From the IMG/VR virus record IMGVR_UViG_3300030450_002177, positions 1 through 60,463 of that record: a stretch of DNA of 60,463 nucleotides. One strand, 5' to 3'. A model generated the notes under the pieces. It worked only from the letters and a program-made list of their open reading frames with translations. It was not told the DNA's origin and made no database searches. Below, one piece after another: positions 33,162 through 42,522 of the stretch. Source of the stretch: a virus. The translations under genes were made by a program, and so were the position numbers. Every line of letters starts with the position of its first letter. Positions within the stretch are counted from its first letter, which is position 1.

Positions 33162-33506
33162 ATGGATTGGTTTCAAAATAAAACAACTCAATTAATAGCT
33201 TTAGTATCGATTGTAGGTACTTTGGCTGGTTTTGGTTATACAGGAGCTACTTACGTTAATCGTTTAGAAAATCTTGAAGCTAAAATAGGTGGTTTAGGTG
33301 AGACAGAAGATGCTCAACAGGCTATAGAAGAACGTTTTGCTAGTATAGAAACTCAAGTTCAATATTTAGAAAAAGAAATAAATAGTATAGAAATACCTGA
33401 TAATAGCGATACTCAAGCATCTGTAGCTGCTTTAACAAGTGATGTAGAAAGAATCTGGATTGAATTAGATAAGTTAGAAGACAGTAAAAATCCTTTAGCT
33501 AATTAA
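33162..33506 (+). CDS. Membrane-anchored coiled-coil protein, 114 aa
   Basis: N-terminal membrane segment (LIALVSIVGTLAGFGYTG, about 12-29) followed by a long coiled coil (about 32-110). Resembles inner-membrane spanin-type topology. GGAGAATG ribosome site; next gene starts 3 bp after its stop. Confidence 0.55.
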   Translation: MDWFQNKTTQLIALVSIVGTLAGFGYTGATYVNRLENLEAKIGGLGETEDAQQAIEERFASIETQVQYLEKEINSIEIPDNSDTQASVAALTSDVERIWIELDKLEDSKNPLAN

Positions 33507-33508
33507 TT

Positions 33509-33910
33509 ATGAAAATAGGTCTAATAATGGGTGGTTTATTATTAGCCACAATCGCTGGTTCAGCTTATTGGATAGACAGATTACAAGACAATATTGGCAC
33601 ATTAAAAGGCAATCAAATAATTCTTGAAACTAAAATACAAGAACAAAACGAAGCTATTGAAAATCATCTTAATAAACAGAAACAAACACAAAATCAATTA
33701 ATTGCTTTAGAAAAAGAAAAGCAAGAAGCAATGCGTGATGTAAATAAATTAAGAAAAACATTTGCTTCACATGATTTGGATGAACTAACACTAGAAAAAC
33801 CAGAGCTTATGGAAGGCAAAATTAACAGAGCTTCAAAACGAGTTTTAGAAAAATTAGAAGAATTAACAGACCCAAACCAATTTGATGAAAAAGATAGCAA
33901 TAATAGTTAG
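33509..33910 (+). CDS. i-spanin-like (Rz-like) protein, 133 aa
   Basis: N-terminal membrane anchor (MGGLLLATIAGSAYW) and a long periplasmic coiled coil ending in KINRASKRVLEKLEELT, as in Rz-type i-spanins. Its 3' end overlaps the following lipoprotein gene out of frame, the typical spanin arrangement. Would fuse inner and outer membranes in the last lysis step. Confidence 0.65.
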   Translation: MKIGLIMGGLLLATIAGSAYWIDRLQDNIGTLKGNQIILETKIQEQNEAIENHLNKQKQTQNQLIALEKEKQEAMRDVNKLRKTFASHDLDELTLEKPELMEGKINRASKRVLEKLEELTDPNQFDEKDSNNS

Positions 33911-34256
33911 TTTTATACTAATAGCATCTGGTTGTTCCTTGATACCAGCTAAAGCCAAGCCTGTTTCAGTGACTACAATAGCTGAAAGACCCCCTATGTA
34001 TCATCCACCACTGCCAATGGAAGTACAAATGGACCCTGTTGAATGGGAAATAATGACTCCAGAAAGAATGGAAGAATATCTAACTAATCTTGAAAAGGGC
34101 GAAGCACCAAGAAGGGCTTATTACACTTTATCTAGCAAAGAATACGAACATTTAAGCATGGATATGGCAGACATTACTAGGTACATAAAAGAAATATTAG
34201 GTATTGTTAAATTTTACAGAGATTATGATAATGACGAAGAAAAAAAAGATGAGTAA
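33885..34256 (+). CDS. Lipoprotein, candidate o-spanin, 123 aa
   Basis: MKKIAIIVSFILIASGCS is a lipoprotein signal with lipobox ending at C17. A Pro-rich segment (RPPMYHPPLPMEV) follows, as in outer-membrane spanins. ATG 33885 lies inside the i-spanin gene. Longer than classical Rz1, so o-spanin assignment rests on lipobox and position. Confidence 0.55.
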   Translation: MKKIAIIVSFILIASGCSLIPAKAKPVSVTTIAERPPMYHPPLPMEVQMDPVEWEIMTPERMEEYLTNLEKGEAPRRAYYTLSSKEYEHLSMDMADITRYIKEILGIVKFYRDYDNDEEKKDE

Positions 34257-34626
34257 TTCACCAGACGAGTTTGTTTATAGAGCAACGCTGGATAGAATTA
34301 TAGACGGAGATACTTTTGACTGCGTTTTAGACCTAGGTTTTGATGTAAAATTACACAAACAAAGGGTAAGGTTAGCTGGCATCGACACTCCAGAAAGCCG
34401 TACTAGAAATTTAGCTGAAAAAGCTCTTGGACTAAAGGCAAAAGAAAGACTTAAAGAACTTTGTGTAGGTACGTTCAAGGTTAAATCACTTGGTAAAGGT
34501 AAATATGGCAGGATTCTTGGTATACCTTATACAGAAGATGGAGAGGATATTTGTCAAAAACTTATATCTGAAGGACATGCTGTTAAGTATGAAGGTGGCA
34601 CTAAAACAAAAATATGGGGAAAATAA
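34231..34626 (+). CDS. Thermonuclease-family (SNase) nuclease, about 131 aa
   Basis: DRIIDGDTFDCVLDLGF, RVRLAGIDTPESRT and YGRILGIPYTEDGEDICQKLISEG follow the staphylococcal nuclease pattern with the active-site Asp/Arg/Glu. No signal peptide, so it acts in the cytoplasm or virion. Start uncertain: ATG 34231 is used, with ATG 34249 possible. Host DNA degradation or nucleotide recycling is likely. Confidence 0.75.
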   Translation: MTKKKKMSNSPDEFVYRATLDRIIDGDTFDCVLDLGFDVKLHKQRVRLAGIDTPESRTRNLAEKALGLKAKERLKELCVGTFKVKSLGKGKYGRILGIPYTEDGEDICQKLISEGHAVKYEGGTKTKIWGK

Positions 34627-34627
34627 A

Positions 34628-35071
34628 ATGGAAATATCGCAGGAAGGACTGGCACTAATTAAATATTTTGAAGGTTGTGAGCTTGAGGCATACAAATGTC
34701 CAGCTGGTGTGTGGACTATAGGTTACGGACACACAAAAGATGTCAAAGAAGGTGACAGAATTAATAAAGATGAAGCAAATCATTTGTTAGAAGAAGAAAT
34801 GATAGAGTATGAAAGTTATGTAAATGACATGGTTGAAGTTGACCTTAATCAAAGTCAATTCGACTCTTTGTGTGCATGGATTTATAATTTAGGACCAACA
34901 AATTTTGCTAATTCAACGCTCCGAAAAGTCTTAAATGAAGGAAAATATGATGAAGTTCCACAACAAATCAAAAGATGGAATAAAGCTGGTGGTGAAGTAT
35001 TGACTGGTTTAATAAGACGTAGAGAAGCAGAAGCATTACTTTTTCAAGGTAAAGAATGGCATGAGGTATAA
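34628..35071 (+). CDS. Endolysin, GH24 lysozyme, 147 aa
   Basis: MEISQEGLALIKYFEG starts a T4-type lysozyme; E15, C24 and T30 fit the E-8-(D/C)-5-T catalytic spacing, with TIGYGHT following. AWIYNLGPTNFANSTL and a C-terminal GLIRRREAEALLF complete the family. No export signal, so release needs a holin. The start two bases after the nuclease stop couples them. Confidence 0.85.
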   Translation: MEISQEGLALIKYFEGCELEAYKCPAGVWTIGYGHTKDVKEGDRINKDEANHLLEEEMIEYESYVNDMVEVDLNQSQFDSLCAWIYNLGPTNFANSTLRKVLNEGKYDEVPQQIKRWNKAGGEVLTGLIRRREAEALLFQGKEWHEV

Positions 35072-35075
35072 ATCA

Positions 35076-35162
35076 ATGAAATGCCTTATACTTAGCTTAT
35101 GTGCTACTCCATTAGCACTAGGGCTAGGTAGTACCAATGTATGTCACTATCAAGCTACCTAG
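35076..35162 (+). CDS. Possible small secreted peptide, 28 aa
   Basis: ATG 35076 to TAG 35162. Hydrophobic signal-like start (MKCLILSLCATPLALGLG) and ending NVCHYQAT, like short lysis-region peptides of marine phages. Very short; only tentatively a gene. Confidence 0.35.
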   Translation: MKCLILSLCATPLALGLGSTNVCHYQAT

Positions 35163-35177
35163 CCTGCTTTTAAAGGT

Positions 35178-36665
35178 ATGAAAAACGTATCTATAAAAGA
35201 TTTTGATATTTTGTCTGAGCAAGACAAAACAGAGGCTATAGCCCTATTAAACCGTTATGAGCAAATAGATAAGCAGTCTAATTGTCATGTAGATTTCTTG
35301 TCTTTTGTTAAACACATGTGGGGCGACACTTTTATTGAAGGTCGTCATCATAAGATTATCGCTGATAAATTCAATCGTATAGCACAAGGCAAACTAAAAA
35401 GACTAATTGTTTGCTTACCCCCTAGACACTCTAAATCAGAATTTGCTTCAACCTTCTTTCCAGCTTGGATGATGGGCTTAAACGGTTCTTTAAAGATAAT
35501 ACAATGTACACACACAGCCGAACTAGCTGTCAGGTTCGGTAGAAAAGTAAGAAACCTTATTGATAGTGAAGATTTTAAGTTTATTTTTCCTAATTTAAAA
35601 TTACAAGCAGACAATAAAAGTGCTGGTAGGTGGACAACAAACGAAGAAGGTGAGTCTTTCTACGCTGGTGTAGGTGGAGCTATTACGGGTCGTGGTGCTG
35701 ATTTATTGATTATTGACGATCCTCATTCTGAGCAGGACGCTCTTTCTCCTAAAGCATTAGAATCAGCTTATGAGTGGTATACATCAGGTCCTAGGCAGAG
35801 GTTACAGCCGGGAGGCACCATAGTCATAGTAATGACTCGTTGGAGCACGAAAGATTTGGTTGGTAAAGTATTGAAGAAGCAGGGTGAAGAGAACGCAGAC
35901 CAATGGGAAGTGATTGAGTTTCCAGCAATTATGCCAGAAACAGACAAACCATTGTGGGGCGAGTTTTGGAAAAAAGAAGAATTACTTAGCGTTAAAGCAT
36001 CACTTCCAGTAGCTAAATGGAACTCACAATGGATGCAAGACCCTACAGCTGAAGAAGGTTCAATCGTAAAAAGAGAATGGTGGAGAAAGTGGGCTGGAGA
36101 AAATGTGCCAGAATATGATTATGTTATACAAAGTTATGATACTGCGTTTTCTAAGAAAGATACTGCTGACTATTCTGCAATAACAACTTGGGCTATTTTT
36201 ATAGATGAAGAGAACGACATGCCCAATATAATCCTATTAGACGCAAAAAGGGTTAGGGTGGACTTTCCTGAGCTAAAACGATTAGCTTTTGATGAGTACA
36301 AGTATTGGGAGCCAGACTGTGTATTAATAGAAGCTAAAGCATCAGGAACGCCTCTTACACAGGAATTAAGGCGTATGGGAATACCAGTAACTGCTTATTC
36401 CCCAAGCAGAGGACAAGACAAAATTGCCAGAATGAATAGTGTTGCGCCAATCTTTGAATCTGGAATGGTTTGGATGCCAGAAGAAACTTTTGCAGAAGAA
36501 GTGGTTGAAGAGATGGCTAGTTTCCCTTATGGTGATAACGATGACTATTGCGATAGTGCCACGATGGCTTTAATGCGTTTTAGACAGGGTGGTTTTTTGT
36601 CATTAAAAGAAGACTATCAAGATGAGGTAAAATTACTAAAAAGAGACAGGACGGTTTATTATTAA
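35178..36665 (+). CDS. terL: Terminase large subunit, 495 aa
   Basis: ATPase: Walker A-like CLPPRHSKSE (about 79-88) and Walker B LLIIDDPHSEQDA (176-188). Nuclease: SYDTAFSKKDTADYSAITTW with the first catalytic Asp, LIEAKASGTPL, and DDYCDSATMAL near the end. Packaging motor for the portal encoded downstream. The small subunit is about 25.5 kb away. Confidence 0.95.
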   Translation: MKNVSIKDFDILSEQDKTEAIALLNRYEQIDKQSNCHVDFLSFVKHMWGDTFIEGRHHKIIADKFNRIAQGKLKRLIVCLPPRHSKSEFASTFFPAWMMGLNGSLKIIQCTHTAELAVRFGRKVRNLIDSEDFKFIFPNLKLQADNKSAGRWTTNEEGESFYAGVGGAITGRGADLLIIDDPHSEQDALSPKALESAYEWYTSGPRQRLQPGGTIVIVMTRWSTKDLVGKVLKKQGEENADQWEVIEFPAIMPETDKPLWGEFWKKEELLSVKASLPVAKWNSQWMQDPTAEEGSIVKREWWRKWAGENVPEYDYVIQSYDTAFSKKDTADYSAITTWAIFIDEENDMPNIILLDAKRVRVDFPELKRLAFDEYKYWEPDCVLIEAKASGTPLTQELRRMGIPVTAYSPSRGQDKIARMNSVAPIFESGMVWMPEETFAEEVVEEMASFPYGDNDDYCDSATMALMRFRQGGFLSLKEDYQDEVKLLKRDRTVYY

Positions 36666-36862
36666 TGCGTATTTGGGTAACTTCTTTTGTATGGGATGGC
36701 ATAGAATATGTGGGACCTAGCATTTATGCTAAAACAAAAGAAACTGCATTAGCAGTAGCTGAGTCAGAAGGATTAGTGCTTGAAGGAGAGCTTGTTGGAT
36801 ATGTGCCAATAGAAGATTTGGACGAACCACAAGGGACAACTGATAAAATAATGTTACACTAG
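36665..36862 (+). CDS. Hypothetical protein, 65 aa
   Basis: TAATG overlap with TerL. Compact alpha/beta pattern (EYVGPSIYAKTKETALAVAESEG). Common filler between TerL and portal; role unknown. Confidence 0.6.
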   Translation: MRIWVTSFVWDGIEYVGPSIYAKTKETALAVAESEGLVLEGELVGYVPIEDLDEPQGTTDKIMLH

Positions 36863-36870
36863 GGTTTGAT
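36852..36870 (+). promoter_or_regulatory. Possible extended -10 promoter for the portal gene
   Basis: TGTTACACT (TG-N-TACACT, 36852-36860) lies 10 nt before ATG 36871, predicting a very short leader. Overlaps the end of the previous gene; no clear -35. Confidence 0.3.
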
Positions 36871-39357
36871 ATGGCAATAGAAAGAGTATTAGGAACAGAA
36901 AACGATCCAGATATAGTAGATTTAGACACATCTGTTGAGGTTATACCAGAACAATCAAGACAAGATCAAATAAGAGAAGCTGCTAATATTTTGGTGCAAG
37001 ATGAACAAGTCTTCACTGAAGAAGAATTAATGCAAGAACCAGAACAAGTGCAAGATTCTTTTTTTGATAACTTAGCTGAATTTGTAGAAGAAGACGAATT
37101 AAACAAACTGGCTTCTAACTTGATAGATTCTATAAAAAACGACTTAGAATCGAGAAGCGAGTGGGAAAAGACCTATAAAGACGGTCTCCAATATCTAGGC
37201 ATGAAGTTTGATGAAAGTCGTTCACAGCCGTTTCAAGGCTCTAGTGGTGTTATTCACCCTATTTTGGCAGAAGCCGTTACCCAGTTCCAAGGTCAGGCAT
37301 ATAAGGAGCTACTACCAACTAAAGGACCTGTAAAAACTCAGATAATCGGTCAAAGAACGGCAGAAACAGAATCGCAAGCAGAAAGGGTGCAAGAGTTTAT
37401 GAACTATTACATATTGAATGTAATGGAAGATTATGACCCAGAACTAGACCAAATGCTTTTCTATTTACCTTTAGCTGGTTCAGCCTTTAAGAAAATTTAC
37501 TTTGATTTTGTGTTAAATAGAGCTGTATCTAAATTTATACCACCAGAAGATTTAATCGTACCTTACGAAGCTCCTGACATATCTACAGCTGAAAGAGTGA
37601 CACACGTTATTAGCATGTCTAGGAATGAGGTTAAAAAACAACAATTATCTGGTTTTTACGCAAACGTAGAAATTCCAGAAGAATCTTATGAAGATCGTGA
37701 CGATGTAACTGAAGAAATAGACGAAATTCAAGGAATATCACCGAGTTATACAGAAGATCGCAACCGTACTATATATGAAGTACACACAATACTTGATTTA
37801 CAAGGCTATGAAGACTTGGATGCAGAGGGCGTTCCAACTGGCTTGAAGCTACCATACATAGTAACCATAGATAAACAATCAAGCACAGTTTTATCCATTA
37901 GGCGTAATTTTAACCCTCAAGACGTTTCTAAAAATAAGATTAACTATTTTGTGCAATATAAGTTTTTACCGGGATTAGGTTTTTACGGCTTAGGCTTGTC
38001 GCACATGATAGGGGGTCTTTCTAAGGCAACAACCTCTATTTTAAGACAGCTTATTGATGCTGGTACTTTAGCTAATTTACCAGCTGGCTTTAAAGCTAGA
38101 GGTATGCGTATAAGAGATGAAGCCGATCCATTGCAACCCGGTGAATTTAGAGATATAGATACTACAGGTGGGTCATTGAGAGAAAACTTAATACCATTAC
38201 CAATTAAAGAGCCAAGCAACGTGTTAATGCAACTTTTAGCCATATTGGTTGACTCAGGGAAGCGTTTTGCAGCCATATCAGACATGAATGTTGGTGATAT
38301 GAACCAAGCGATGCCAGTAGGAACTACAGTGGCGTTATTAGAGCGTGGCACTAAAGTTATGAGCGCTATACATAAGCGTCTACATTATGCACAAAGGTTA
38401 GAATTTAATCTTTTAGCTAAAGTGTTTGCAGACTACCTACCTCCTACTTACGACTATGAAACTGGTTCAGGTCCTAGAGATATTAAGCTGAGTGATTTTG
38501 ATGAGCGTGTCGATATTATTCCTGTATCTGACCCTAACATATTTTCTCAGAGCCAAAGAATAACTATGGCACAAGAGCTTCTACAAATGGTTCAATCTAA
38601 CCCACAGGTGCATGGACCAACTGGTATATATGAAGCCTACAGCAGAATGTACAGTGCATTAGGGGTTGATAATATTGAGTCTTTATTACAACCTCCACCA
38701 GACATGACCCCAAAACCTGTAGATGCAGGCTTAGAAAATAGTGGTTTATTGTTAGGACAACCAGCTCAAGCATTTGAACAACAGAACCATGAAGCACACA
38801 TAGAAGCGCATCAAAGTTTATTTTTAACGAAGGTTGTAAAAGAGAATCCACAAATACAATCTTTAATAATAAGTCATGTTATGCAACATATTCAGTTTTT
38901 TGCTAGTCAGTTGGCACAAGAGCAAATGCCTCCTGAATTGCAACAAAGAATAGCTGCTTTACAAGCACAAATGCAACAGGTTACTCCAGAACAGGCGCAA
39001 CAAATACAGCAAGAGCTACAGATGATGATGGATCAAATGAGCTCACCTATATTGGCTGAACTAACCAATCAATTCTTATCTTCAATAGGACAATCAGATG
39101 AGACTGATCCTTTGGTTGCAATAAGACAACAAGAATTAGCCTTAAAAGACAAAGAACTTGATATAGATGCAGAACAGTTTGAATTAAAACAACAAGCTAT
39201 GTCTGACAATGCTATGCTTGATGCACAATTACAACAAAGACGTTTAGATGTACAAAAGACCATAGCTGATGATAAACTTCAAGTAGCTTTAGACAGATTA
39301 CAACAACAGGCTGAATTTAAGCTGATGGAGTTAGAATTAAAAATGAGAGGAAATTGA
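36871..39357 (+). CDS. Portal protein, P22-type, 828 aa
   Basis: Length and layout fit P22-like portals: acidic N-terminus, SRSQPFQGSSGVIHPILAEAV, ATSILRQLIDAGTLANLPAGF, and a long Gln-rich helical C-terminus (about 680-828) like the P22 barrel. Forms the dodecameric vertex for DNA entry and tail binding. Confidence 0.9.
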   Translation: MAIERVLGTENDPDIVDLDTSVEVIPEQSRQDQIREAANILVQDEQVFTEEELMQEPEQVQDSFFDNLAEFVEEDELNKLASNLIDSIKNDLESRSEWEKTYKDGLQYLGMKFDESRSQPFQGSSGVIHPILAEAVTQFQGQAYKELLPTKGPVKTQIIGQRTAETESQAERVQEFMNYYILNVMEDYDPELDQMLFYLPLAGSAFKKIYFDFVLNRAVSKFIPPEDLIVPYEAPDISTAERVTHVISMSRNEVKKQQLSGFYANVEIPEESYEDRDDVTEEIDEIQGISPSYTEDRNRTIYEVHTILDLQGYEDLDAEGVPTGLKLPYIVTIDKQSSTVLSIRRNFNPQDVSKNKINYFVQYKFLPGLGFYGLGLSHMIGGLSKATTSILRQLIDAGTLANLPAGFKARGMRIRDEADPLQPGEFRDIDTTGGSLRENLIPLPIKEPSNVLMQLLAILVDSGKRFAAISDMNVGDMNQAMPVGTTVALLERGTKVMSAIHKRLHYAQRLEFNLLAKVFADYLPPTYDYETGSGPRDIKLSDFDERVDIIPVSDPNIFSQSQRITMAQELLQMVQSNPQVHGPTGIYEAYSRMYSALGVDNIESLLQPPPDMTPKPVDAGLENSGLLLGQPAQAFEQQNHEAHIEAHQSLFLTKVVKENPQIQSLIISHVMQHIQFFASQLAQEQMPPELQQRIAALQAQMQQVTPEQAQQIQQELQMMMDQMSSPILAELTNQFLSSIGQSDETDPLVAIRQQELALKDKELDIDAEQFELKQQAMSDNAMLDAQLQQRRLDVQKTIADDKLQVALDRLQQQAEFKLMELELKMRGN

Positions 39358-39358
39358 T

Positions 39359-39679
39359 ATGACCACATCTTATATAAAAGAAGCAATACAAAAGTTGCGA
39401 GAAGAAAAAAAACTGGCTAGACAGGCTGAGATAAAAGAAGCAGAAGCTAAAGCTCTTGAAGAAGAGAAAAGAAAAAAAGCTTCTGACAAAAGAATAGCAG
39501 CGAAACAAGCTATCATTGACGCTGGTGGTGTTGTGCCAAATCCAGAGCCAGTCGCTAGTGAAGTAAATGAGGTTGAGGTTGAGGTTGTGGAAGAAAAACC
39601 AAAAGTCAAAAAGAAGAAATCAACCAAAACAGCCACTAAAAAAAGGGGCAGACCTAAAGGTTCTAAAAACAAAAAATAG
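39359..39679 (+). CDS. Lys/Glu-rich hypothetical protein, 106 aa
   Basis: Charged coiled coil at about 5-45, then an acidic stretch and a basic AT-hook-like tail (KKRGRPKGSKNKK). Could bind DNA at the portal or head. Follows the portal by one base. Confidence 0.6.
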   Translation: MTTSYIKEAIQKLREEKKLARQAEIKEAEAKALEEEKRKKASDKRIAAKQAIIDAGGVVPNPEPVASEVNEVEVEVVEEKPKVKKKKSTKTATKKRGRPKGSKNKK

Positions 39680-39688
39680 GAGACAATT

Positions 39689-39871
39689 ATGCCTAAAGTT
39701 GGTGGAAAACATTACGAATACAGCCCAAAGGGTATTGCCATGGCAAAAAAAGCTGCTAAGAAAAAAGGAGTTAAAGTGCAATATAAATCTATTGGTGGTG
39801 AAATTAAAGTTGTTAAATGTCGTGGTGGTGGGGCTGCTAAACAAGGTTTAGAGTTTAAGATGAAATCATAA
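39689..39871 (+). CDS. Basic small head-module protein, 60 aa
   Basis: MPKVGGKHYEYSPKGIAMAKKAAKKKG is the typical start of small lysine-rich proteins near marine phage portals. AGGAGAC ribosome site. Role unknown. Confidence 0.6.
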   Translation: MPKVGGKHYEYSPKGIAMAKKAAKKKGVKVQYKSIGGEIKVVKCRGGGAAKQGLEFKMKS

Positions 39872-40059
39872 TGGACTCTATAGATTTTGCAGAAAAGCTA
39901 GGAAAAGAGCTTAAAAAAAAGGAAGACCAAGTTGCAGAAACTTATATGTCAGGAGCTCTAAAAGATATAGAGCACCATAAATACTTGCAAGGACAATTAG
40001 AAGCTATATACTTTATACAAGATTTTATAAAAAATTACTTTAAGGTAGACAATGAGTGA
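39871..40059 (+). CDS. Hypothetical helical protein, 62 aa
   Basis: TAATG overlap with the previous gene. Helical, charged (KLGKELKKKEDQVAETYMSG). Overlaps the GroES-like gene by 8 bp. Confidence 0.55.
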   Translation: MDSIDFAEKLGKELKKKEDQVAETYMSGALKDIEHHKYLQGQLEAIYFIQDFIKNYFKVDNE

Positions 40060-40495
40060 GCTTGAAATAGCAAAAAATTCAAAGGATCAGGTCGATTTAT
40101 CTTCTGCGTATGTAAGTCCAGAAGAGGTTGTACTAGACCCTACAAAGTTAGATGCTAGTGCTTTAGATCGTATGCCTCAACCAACAGGTTGGAAAATCTT
40201 AGTGCTCCCTTATCGTGGTAAGGGCGTTACGAAAGGTGGAATTGTCTTAACAAAAGAAGCAGTTGATAAAGAATCGCTGGCGACAGTGGTTGCTTATGTG
40301 GTTAAAAAAGGACCACTTTGTTATGGTGATGAAGCAAAATATGGAGCTCCTTGGTGCGAAGAAAAGCAGTGGGTACTTATTGGAAGGTACGCTGGAGCTA
40401 GGTTTAAATTAGATGACGGGGCAGAAGTTAGAATCATTAATGACGATGAAGTTATAGGTACAATTTCTAATCCAGATGATATAGTGAGTTTATAA
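40052..40495 (+). CDS. GroES/gp31-like co-chaperonin, 147 aa
   Basis: GWKILVLPYRGKGVTKGGIVLTKEA has the GroES beta strand and mobile loop ending in GGIVL, which docks to GroEL. VAYVVKKGPLCYGD, WVLIGRYAGARFKLDDGAEVRIINDDEVIGTI gives the rest of the fold. About 40 extra N-terminal residues. Placed before scaffold and capsid, so it probably folds the major capsid protein with host GroEL. Confidence 0.75.
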   Translation: MSELEIAKNSKDQVDLSSAYVSPEEVVLDPTKLDASALDRMPQPTGWKILVLPYRGKGVTKGGIVLTKEAVDKESLATVVAYVVKKGPLCYGDEAKYGAPWCEEKQWVLIGRYAGARFKLDDGAEVRIINDDEVIGTISNPDDIVSL

Positions 40496-41430
40496 TGAGT
40501 GAAAATCAAACAGAAATGGCTGAAGAGCAAGAATTAGATATACAGGTAGTCGAAGATGTCGAAAATGTCGAAGAAAAGCCTGCTGAAAGCGAGGTTCAAT
40601 CTGATGACGAATTGGATAAATATACTAAAAGCGTTTCTAAAAGAATTAACAAACTAAATGCGAGAACTAGAGAAGCTGAAGAAAAAGCAGCTATGTTAGA
40701 GCAAAGTTTAGCTCAAAAAGAGCAAGAGGCTGCTCTTTACAAAAATGACTGGCACCAGACTAGGAACCAGCTTATGCAGGCAGAAGAGAGCTCATTAGAA
40801 ATAAAAGAACAACAAGCTGATGAACTTTATAAAAGAGCCGTTGAGTCTGGTGATGCTGAATTGATGTCAAAAGCAGATACGCTTAAAAGTGACCTTTCTA
40901 TACAGAAAGAGAAAATCAGATTAGCAAAAAATAGAAGGGATGCTGAACAGTCACAGGTTACACAACAGCCAGTATATCAGCAACAAGCAGTACAACAAGA
41001 AGTTAAACCCTCAGAGGAAGCCTTAGATTGGGCTAGTAACAATAAATGGTATGGGGATTCTTCTAACGACACGAACAAAGAAGCAACACAGTTTGCTTAT
41101 TTCACACACTTTAATCTCGTTAATGAAGGTTACGAGCCTGATTCTGACGATTATTATAGTGAGCTAAACACAAGAGTTTTTAAAGTTTACCCTGATTTGG
41201 GTACTTCAAAAAAAGCCGAAGAAAATGATGAAAGACCCCCTGTGCAAAGAGTCGCATCAGCTTCCGTAGGAAGTAGGCAAAAAACACAAGGCAAAAATAA
41301 CGGCGTGACTTTTTCAAAGTCTGAGTTAGATCGCCTACGAGGGCTAAAACCTTACAACATGTCTGAAGAAGATTGGTTGAAAAGAGTAGCTAAAGAGAAA
41401 CAAAAAATTTCACAAAGAGAGGCAAGATAA
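40495..41430 (+). CDS. Scaffolding-like protein, 311 aa
   Basis: Acidic N-terminus, long coiled coil (about 40-150), Gln-rich linker and basic C-terminus (LKRVAKEKQKISQREAR): the layout of head scaffolds. Lies two genes before the capsid-region proteins. Assigned by composition and synteny, not by a family signature. Confidence 0.65.
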   Translation: MSENQTEMAEEQELDIQVVEDVENVEEKPAESEVQSDDELDKYTKSVSKRINKLNARTREAEEKAAMLEQSLAQKEQEAALYKNDWHQTRNQLMQAEESSLEIKEQQADELYKRAVESGDAELMSKADTLKSDLSIQKEKIRLAKNRRDAEQSQVTQQPVYQQQAVQQEVKPSEEALDWASNNKWYGDSSNDTNKEATQFAYFTHFNLVNEGYEPDSDDYYSELNTRVFKVYPDLGTSKKAEENDERPPVQRVASASVGSRQKTQGKNNGVTFSKSELDRLRGLKPYNMSEEDWLKRVAKEKQKISQREAR

Positions 41431-41903
41431 TGGCAGATAAAGATATAGATACAGCTAGACACACTCGTGATTCCGAGACACACGATAAAGAAGCTCGTAG
41501 AACACCATGGAGACCAGTTAAGAAGCTGGAGACACCTGAACCACCTGAAGGTTATGTCTACAGATGGATTAGGGAGTCTTTCTTAGGTCAAGAAGATGCA
41601 AATAACGTAAGTTATAGACTTCGTGAAGGTTGGGAGCTTGTACAAGGTTCTGAACTTCCAGATGGTTGGCAACTTCCTACTATAGAAAAAGGCAGATTAG
41701 CTGGTGTTGTACATAATGAGGGACTTATTTTAGCAAAAATGCCCATAGAGACTGTTGAAGAGCGTAGAAGGTATTATGAGGACACAACTCGTAAAGCTAA
41801 CGAAGCGTTAGATAACACAATGTTTAACGATAGCGCACAAGACAACCGATATGTTAAGTATGATTCTAAAAGAGAAACTCAAGTTACTTTTGGAAAAAAG
41901 TAA
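41430..41903 (+). CDS. Head-module hypothetical protein, 157 aa
   Basis: Contains ETPEPPEGYVYRWIRESFLGQEDANNVSYRLREGWE, a pattern common in small marine phage structural proteins. TAATG overlap with the scaffold-like gene. Probably virion-associated. Confidence 0.6.
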   Translation: MADKDIDTARHTRDSETHDKEARRTPWRPVKKLETPEPPEGYVYRWIRESFLGQEDANNVSYRLREGWELVQGSELPDGWQLPTIEKGRLAGVVHNEGLILAKMPIETVEERRRYYEDTTRKANEALDNTMFNDSAQDNRYVKYDSKRETQVTFGKK

Positions 41904-41926
41904 TTTAATTAAACAGGAAAACAAAA

Positions 41927-42511
41927 ATGGCTAATAAAGATTCAGCATTTGGCTTAAAACCTGTTCGTATGATGAGTGGAGCACCCTATTCTGGAGGACA
42001 ATCCAGATATAGAATAGCTAGTGGGGCAACTACACCTATATACCAAGGCGACTTAGTTACACAACTAACAGCTGGCGTACTAGGTAGACATGCTGCTACT
42101 GGAACTGTTCCTATCGTGGGTGTGTTTAATGGCGTAAGCTATACTAACTCTGAAGGCGAACAAGTTTTTAAAAACTATTATCCGGGCAGTATTACTGCTT
42201 CTGATATTATCGCAAATGTAATAGATGATCCTAACGTAGTCTTTGAAGTACAAGCAGACGACACTTTTCCAGTCGCCGATCTGTTTGGAAACTTTGACAT
42301 TGTTGATGGTTCACCTGTTGGCGATACGAGCTCTGGACAATCTAATACTGAGCTAGATGTAACTACTGGCGCTACGACAGCTACGTTACCACTCAAAGCA
42401 TTAGATATATCACAGGACCCCGATAACTCAGACGTAGCTTCAGCTAACACCAATGTCATGTGTGTGATTCAAAACCACATTATGGGACAAAAGGGTGCTG
42501 GACTAGCATAA
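41927..42511 (+). CDS. Head structural protein (decoration/cement-like), 194 aa
   Basis: MANKDSAFGLKPVRMMSGAPYSGG and GVFNGVSYTNSEGEQVF are typical of a marine phage capsid accessory protein just before the major capsid gene. Beta-rich. Likely decorates or stabilises capsomers. Confidence 0.65.
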   Translation: MANKDSAFGLKPVRMMSGAPYSGGQSRYRIASGATTPIYQGDLVTQLTAGVLGRHAATGTVPIVGVFNGVSYTNSEGEQVFKNYYPGSITASDIIANVIDDPNVVFEVQADDTFPVADLFGNFDIVDGSPVGDTSSGQSNTELDVTTGATTATLPLKALDISQDPDNSDVASANTNVMCVIQNHIMGQKGAGLA

Positions 42512-42522
42512 GGTAGGTAAAC

